Below are positions 10,801 through 13,800 of a stretch of DNA of 15,434 nt, piece after piece (position 1 is the first letter of the stretch; the number at the start of each line of letters is the position of its first letter). The position numbers were made by a program, and so were the translations under genes. This stretch comes from Baffinella frigidus. Taxonomy: Eukaryota; Cryptophyceae; Cryptomonadales; Baffinellaceae. The stretch spans positions 346,727 through 362,160 of the forward strand of contig MU646364.1 of assembly GCA_026770585.1 (NCBI GenBank), read 5' to 3'. The notes under the pieces were generated by a model, which was not told the origin of the DNA, ran no database searches, and was given only the letters and a program-made list of their open reading frames with translations.

Positions 10801-13800
10801 CGCGGGGCGGGAGACTGGAGCGGTGTTTTTTTCAGATTCCCTCTGTCTGTCGGTACCTCTCGGCCATGTCCAAGAGCAACATCATGCGCAAGGTCTCTTC
10901 CCTTCCTCCCCCCATCCTATCCCTCCCTTCTTCCTCTCCACCCAGCCCCCCCCTCCCTGCCACCCCGCCCCCCCTTAGACCAAACTTCGGGGTGACTTCC
11001 GACTCTCTCAGAAAGCATACAGCTGCTGCTGATGTTTCTGCGGTTCCACACCTTGATCAGAGCCTGGAACGAGACCCTCTCTCCGCCTGGGAACGAAGGC
11101 GATGTATGCACCAGAAACGCGAGATCATGCGATACACTGTGAATCGTGAGACGCGAGAGCTGAGACGTGAGAGAATGTTGACCGGGCTCATAACCTGGCA
11201 GGTGGATCGGGTGAACCACCAGGACCAGATGCTTGATTTCGTCTTTCGCGGCCAGGTGGGCCCCTCCGTGCCTTTTTCTTCATGTTTCACCTGATTCAAT
11301 GTGATTGGATTCGTGTTTTTCATGTTTCAGCAGTTTTGATGTGAGTCGGTGGGATCAAAAGCGGTGGTGTCCTGACTGCTGGACGCGACTTGACGCGCCT
11401 TGTGGTGGCCCTTCCGCGCCGCAAGTTGACTGGTGGAGCGAGCAGGTGGCGCGTTGCAATAGTGGGTTGTGCGAGTGGTGTGTCTGAATGGTGAGGCGGG
11501 CTCGGGTAGTGAGGTTGAATAATGGGAACGAGGTGCGGTGCGTTCGAACGGTAGGGCGGGCGGGTGATGTCGTGTAACGGTTGGTTTGGCGGGGGGGTGG
11601 GGTGAATGGTTGGTTGGGGTGAGGGCAGGTGCGGTACGAAGAGATGGTGCACATGCTTCACCTCAACCGCACCATGTGGTACCGGGTACGTCCTCGCCCC
11701 CCTCCCCCCCTCCTGCCCTCCGTCCACTTCCCCCCATCCCCCTTTTCTCCCCCTCCCCCCATTGCCGCCCCCCTCCCCCCCCTCCGGCCCTATCCAGTCC
11801 CACCTACCCCCACCTTCTCCGATTCATCCTCTTCCACTGCGTCGTCACAGCCGCATGCCACCCGCCGCACAGCCGGCCGCCGTGCAATACATCGTCTGCC
11901 CTGGTCCGGCGAGTTTAGGGTGTAGGGTGTTTAGGATTTGGTATAGTGTGATACGTTCACTGCCCTGCGTCGGCGGCTTGGTGCATGCACTCACACGAAA
12001 CGTTGCGTTCTGAAATCCCCACGAATGACCTGGCGTGGGCAGGTGTTGAAAATACTGTCGTGGCGGATCGTGCCGTTCTTCTTTGTGAATGCTCTCGCCA
12101 TCAATGTCACGTCCCTCGTCGGCTTTCAGTACACCGACAGGTTCTTGCCTACCCCCCCTGCCCCTCACTGGTCCCTATGCACCCCCCAACGTCCCACTGC
12201 CCCACTAATGTCCACCCCCCACGTCACCCGCGAGCCCCCAATTGCCCGCAACGGCACGCCCGAAATACCAAACGAGTACACCGACAGATTCCGCCCCCAC
12301 TGCCCTCCCCAAGTAACGCCTTCCTTCTCACCACGCGACTCCCTGCCATCCCACGGCATGCCCGATATACCACAGGTCGAGGAGGCCAAGATTCACCACC
12401 GCCTCCTTTTTACGCATCAAACGGTGCAGACGCTACAAAAGTCGCAGCAAAGCTGACGCAGCACATGTGCAGTAAAATGGTGTGACACACCCACCTGGCA
12501 GGGAGTTCGACACACTGCTATCAATGTCAAACATCATCCTCCCGGAGCCGTACAAGACCGTCCTTCTCGTCCTCAGCATCCTCCAGGTGAATATTTTATC
12601 ATGCGTGTTCTCAGCATCGACCAAACACAACCATCTCCCCACCATCTCCCCTCCACGCCCGCTTGGGGTACCAGGTCTAGAGATTGCCCGTCAGGTCTGG
12701 GGATCGCCGTTCACGTCTCGTGAGTGTAGTGCAGGTCTCGGGGTTGTATGGCAAGTCTAGGGATTTTATTTTCATGTCTCGGGAATGTCCTTGAGGTCTC
12801 GGGAGTGCCATCAAAAGAGTACTGACTGACTGGGTCGAGGGCGTGGTAAGGAGACGGATGATTGCGCGAATGGCTGGTTCGCGCTTGCTGCACCAAGGGC
12901 AGTGGTGGTTGGTGGTGACGCGTCAGCTTCTGGTGCGCATGATGCTAACGCATCTTGGCCAATGTTTCGTTCGCAGCTTCTGGTGTGCTTCGTGCGCATC
13001 ATCGGATACTACGTCGAAACAGCCATCCTCCGCGTGCGGCGCCTTGTCACCCGAGACGAAGAGTGGTACCGTATCGCCACAGAGCTCTACGGCGGGCCAC
13101 AGTACTACCTCCTCTTTCTTCGCCTCCTCGTCACTGACGGTCCATCCCTATTCCCTCGTTATCGTCGGTCCCACCTGATACTCGTGCTACCTGAGCGCAC
13201 GTGTCTCCGTTTCGCTCTCCTGCGTCTGGGTTTGCCACTCACGGTCCTCCTCCTCCTCCTCCTCCTCCTCCTCCTCCGTCCTTCTTCTCACTAGGCACAC
13301 GTGTTTCCACCTTGCCACTGCCGGTCCCACCGTCCTCCTGCTTCCTCAGCACACATATGTATCTCTCACAAACGTGCTACGCTTCGATGCACATTTTTTT
13401 TCCGTCTCTGCCGGTCCCCCAACACTCAACCTTCCGTGTTGTGCATTGCCACGCGTGTTTAGAGATGTGCAACTCTTCGATGCGTGCTTCCCACGTGTCC
13501 ACTCGGTGGACTGGAAACCTTTCAACCCCCTGCGTATGGGGGTCACGTGATCATAAGTGTACCAGTAAAGGCCTCAAATTCAACTGCCGCTGGGCAAGTT
13601 GACTTTGAAGATAAAACTTCACCGAGTGGTGCTGCTTTCAACGAAGCACGTATGCGAAGAAGAAGAGGAAGATTGCGCGAGAGCAGCGTGCACTCCATGT
13701 GACGAGAACGGGTGTGAGCAGGGTACTTCCTGACGCTGATCCTCTATCTGGCCAGCAACGTCTTCGCACTCGCACTCCAGGTGAAAATCGACCCCCCCCC

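Noticed and set aside
12376-12456. Possible extra exon starting VEEAKIHHRLLF after CCACAG
   Set aside because: It needs a phase-0 entry, but exon 25 ends in phase 2. Direct joining of exon 25 to exon 26 keeps frame and IP3R alignment.
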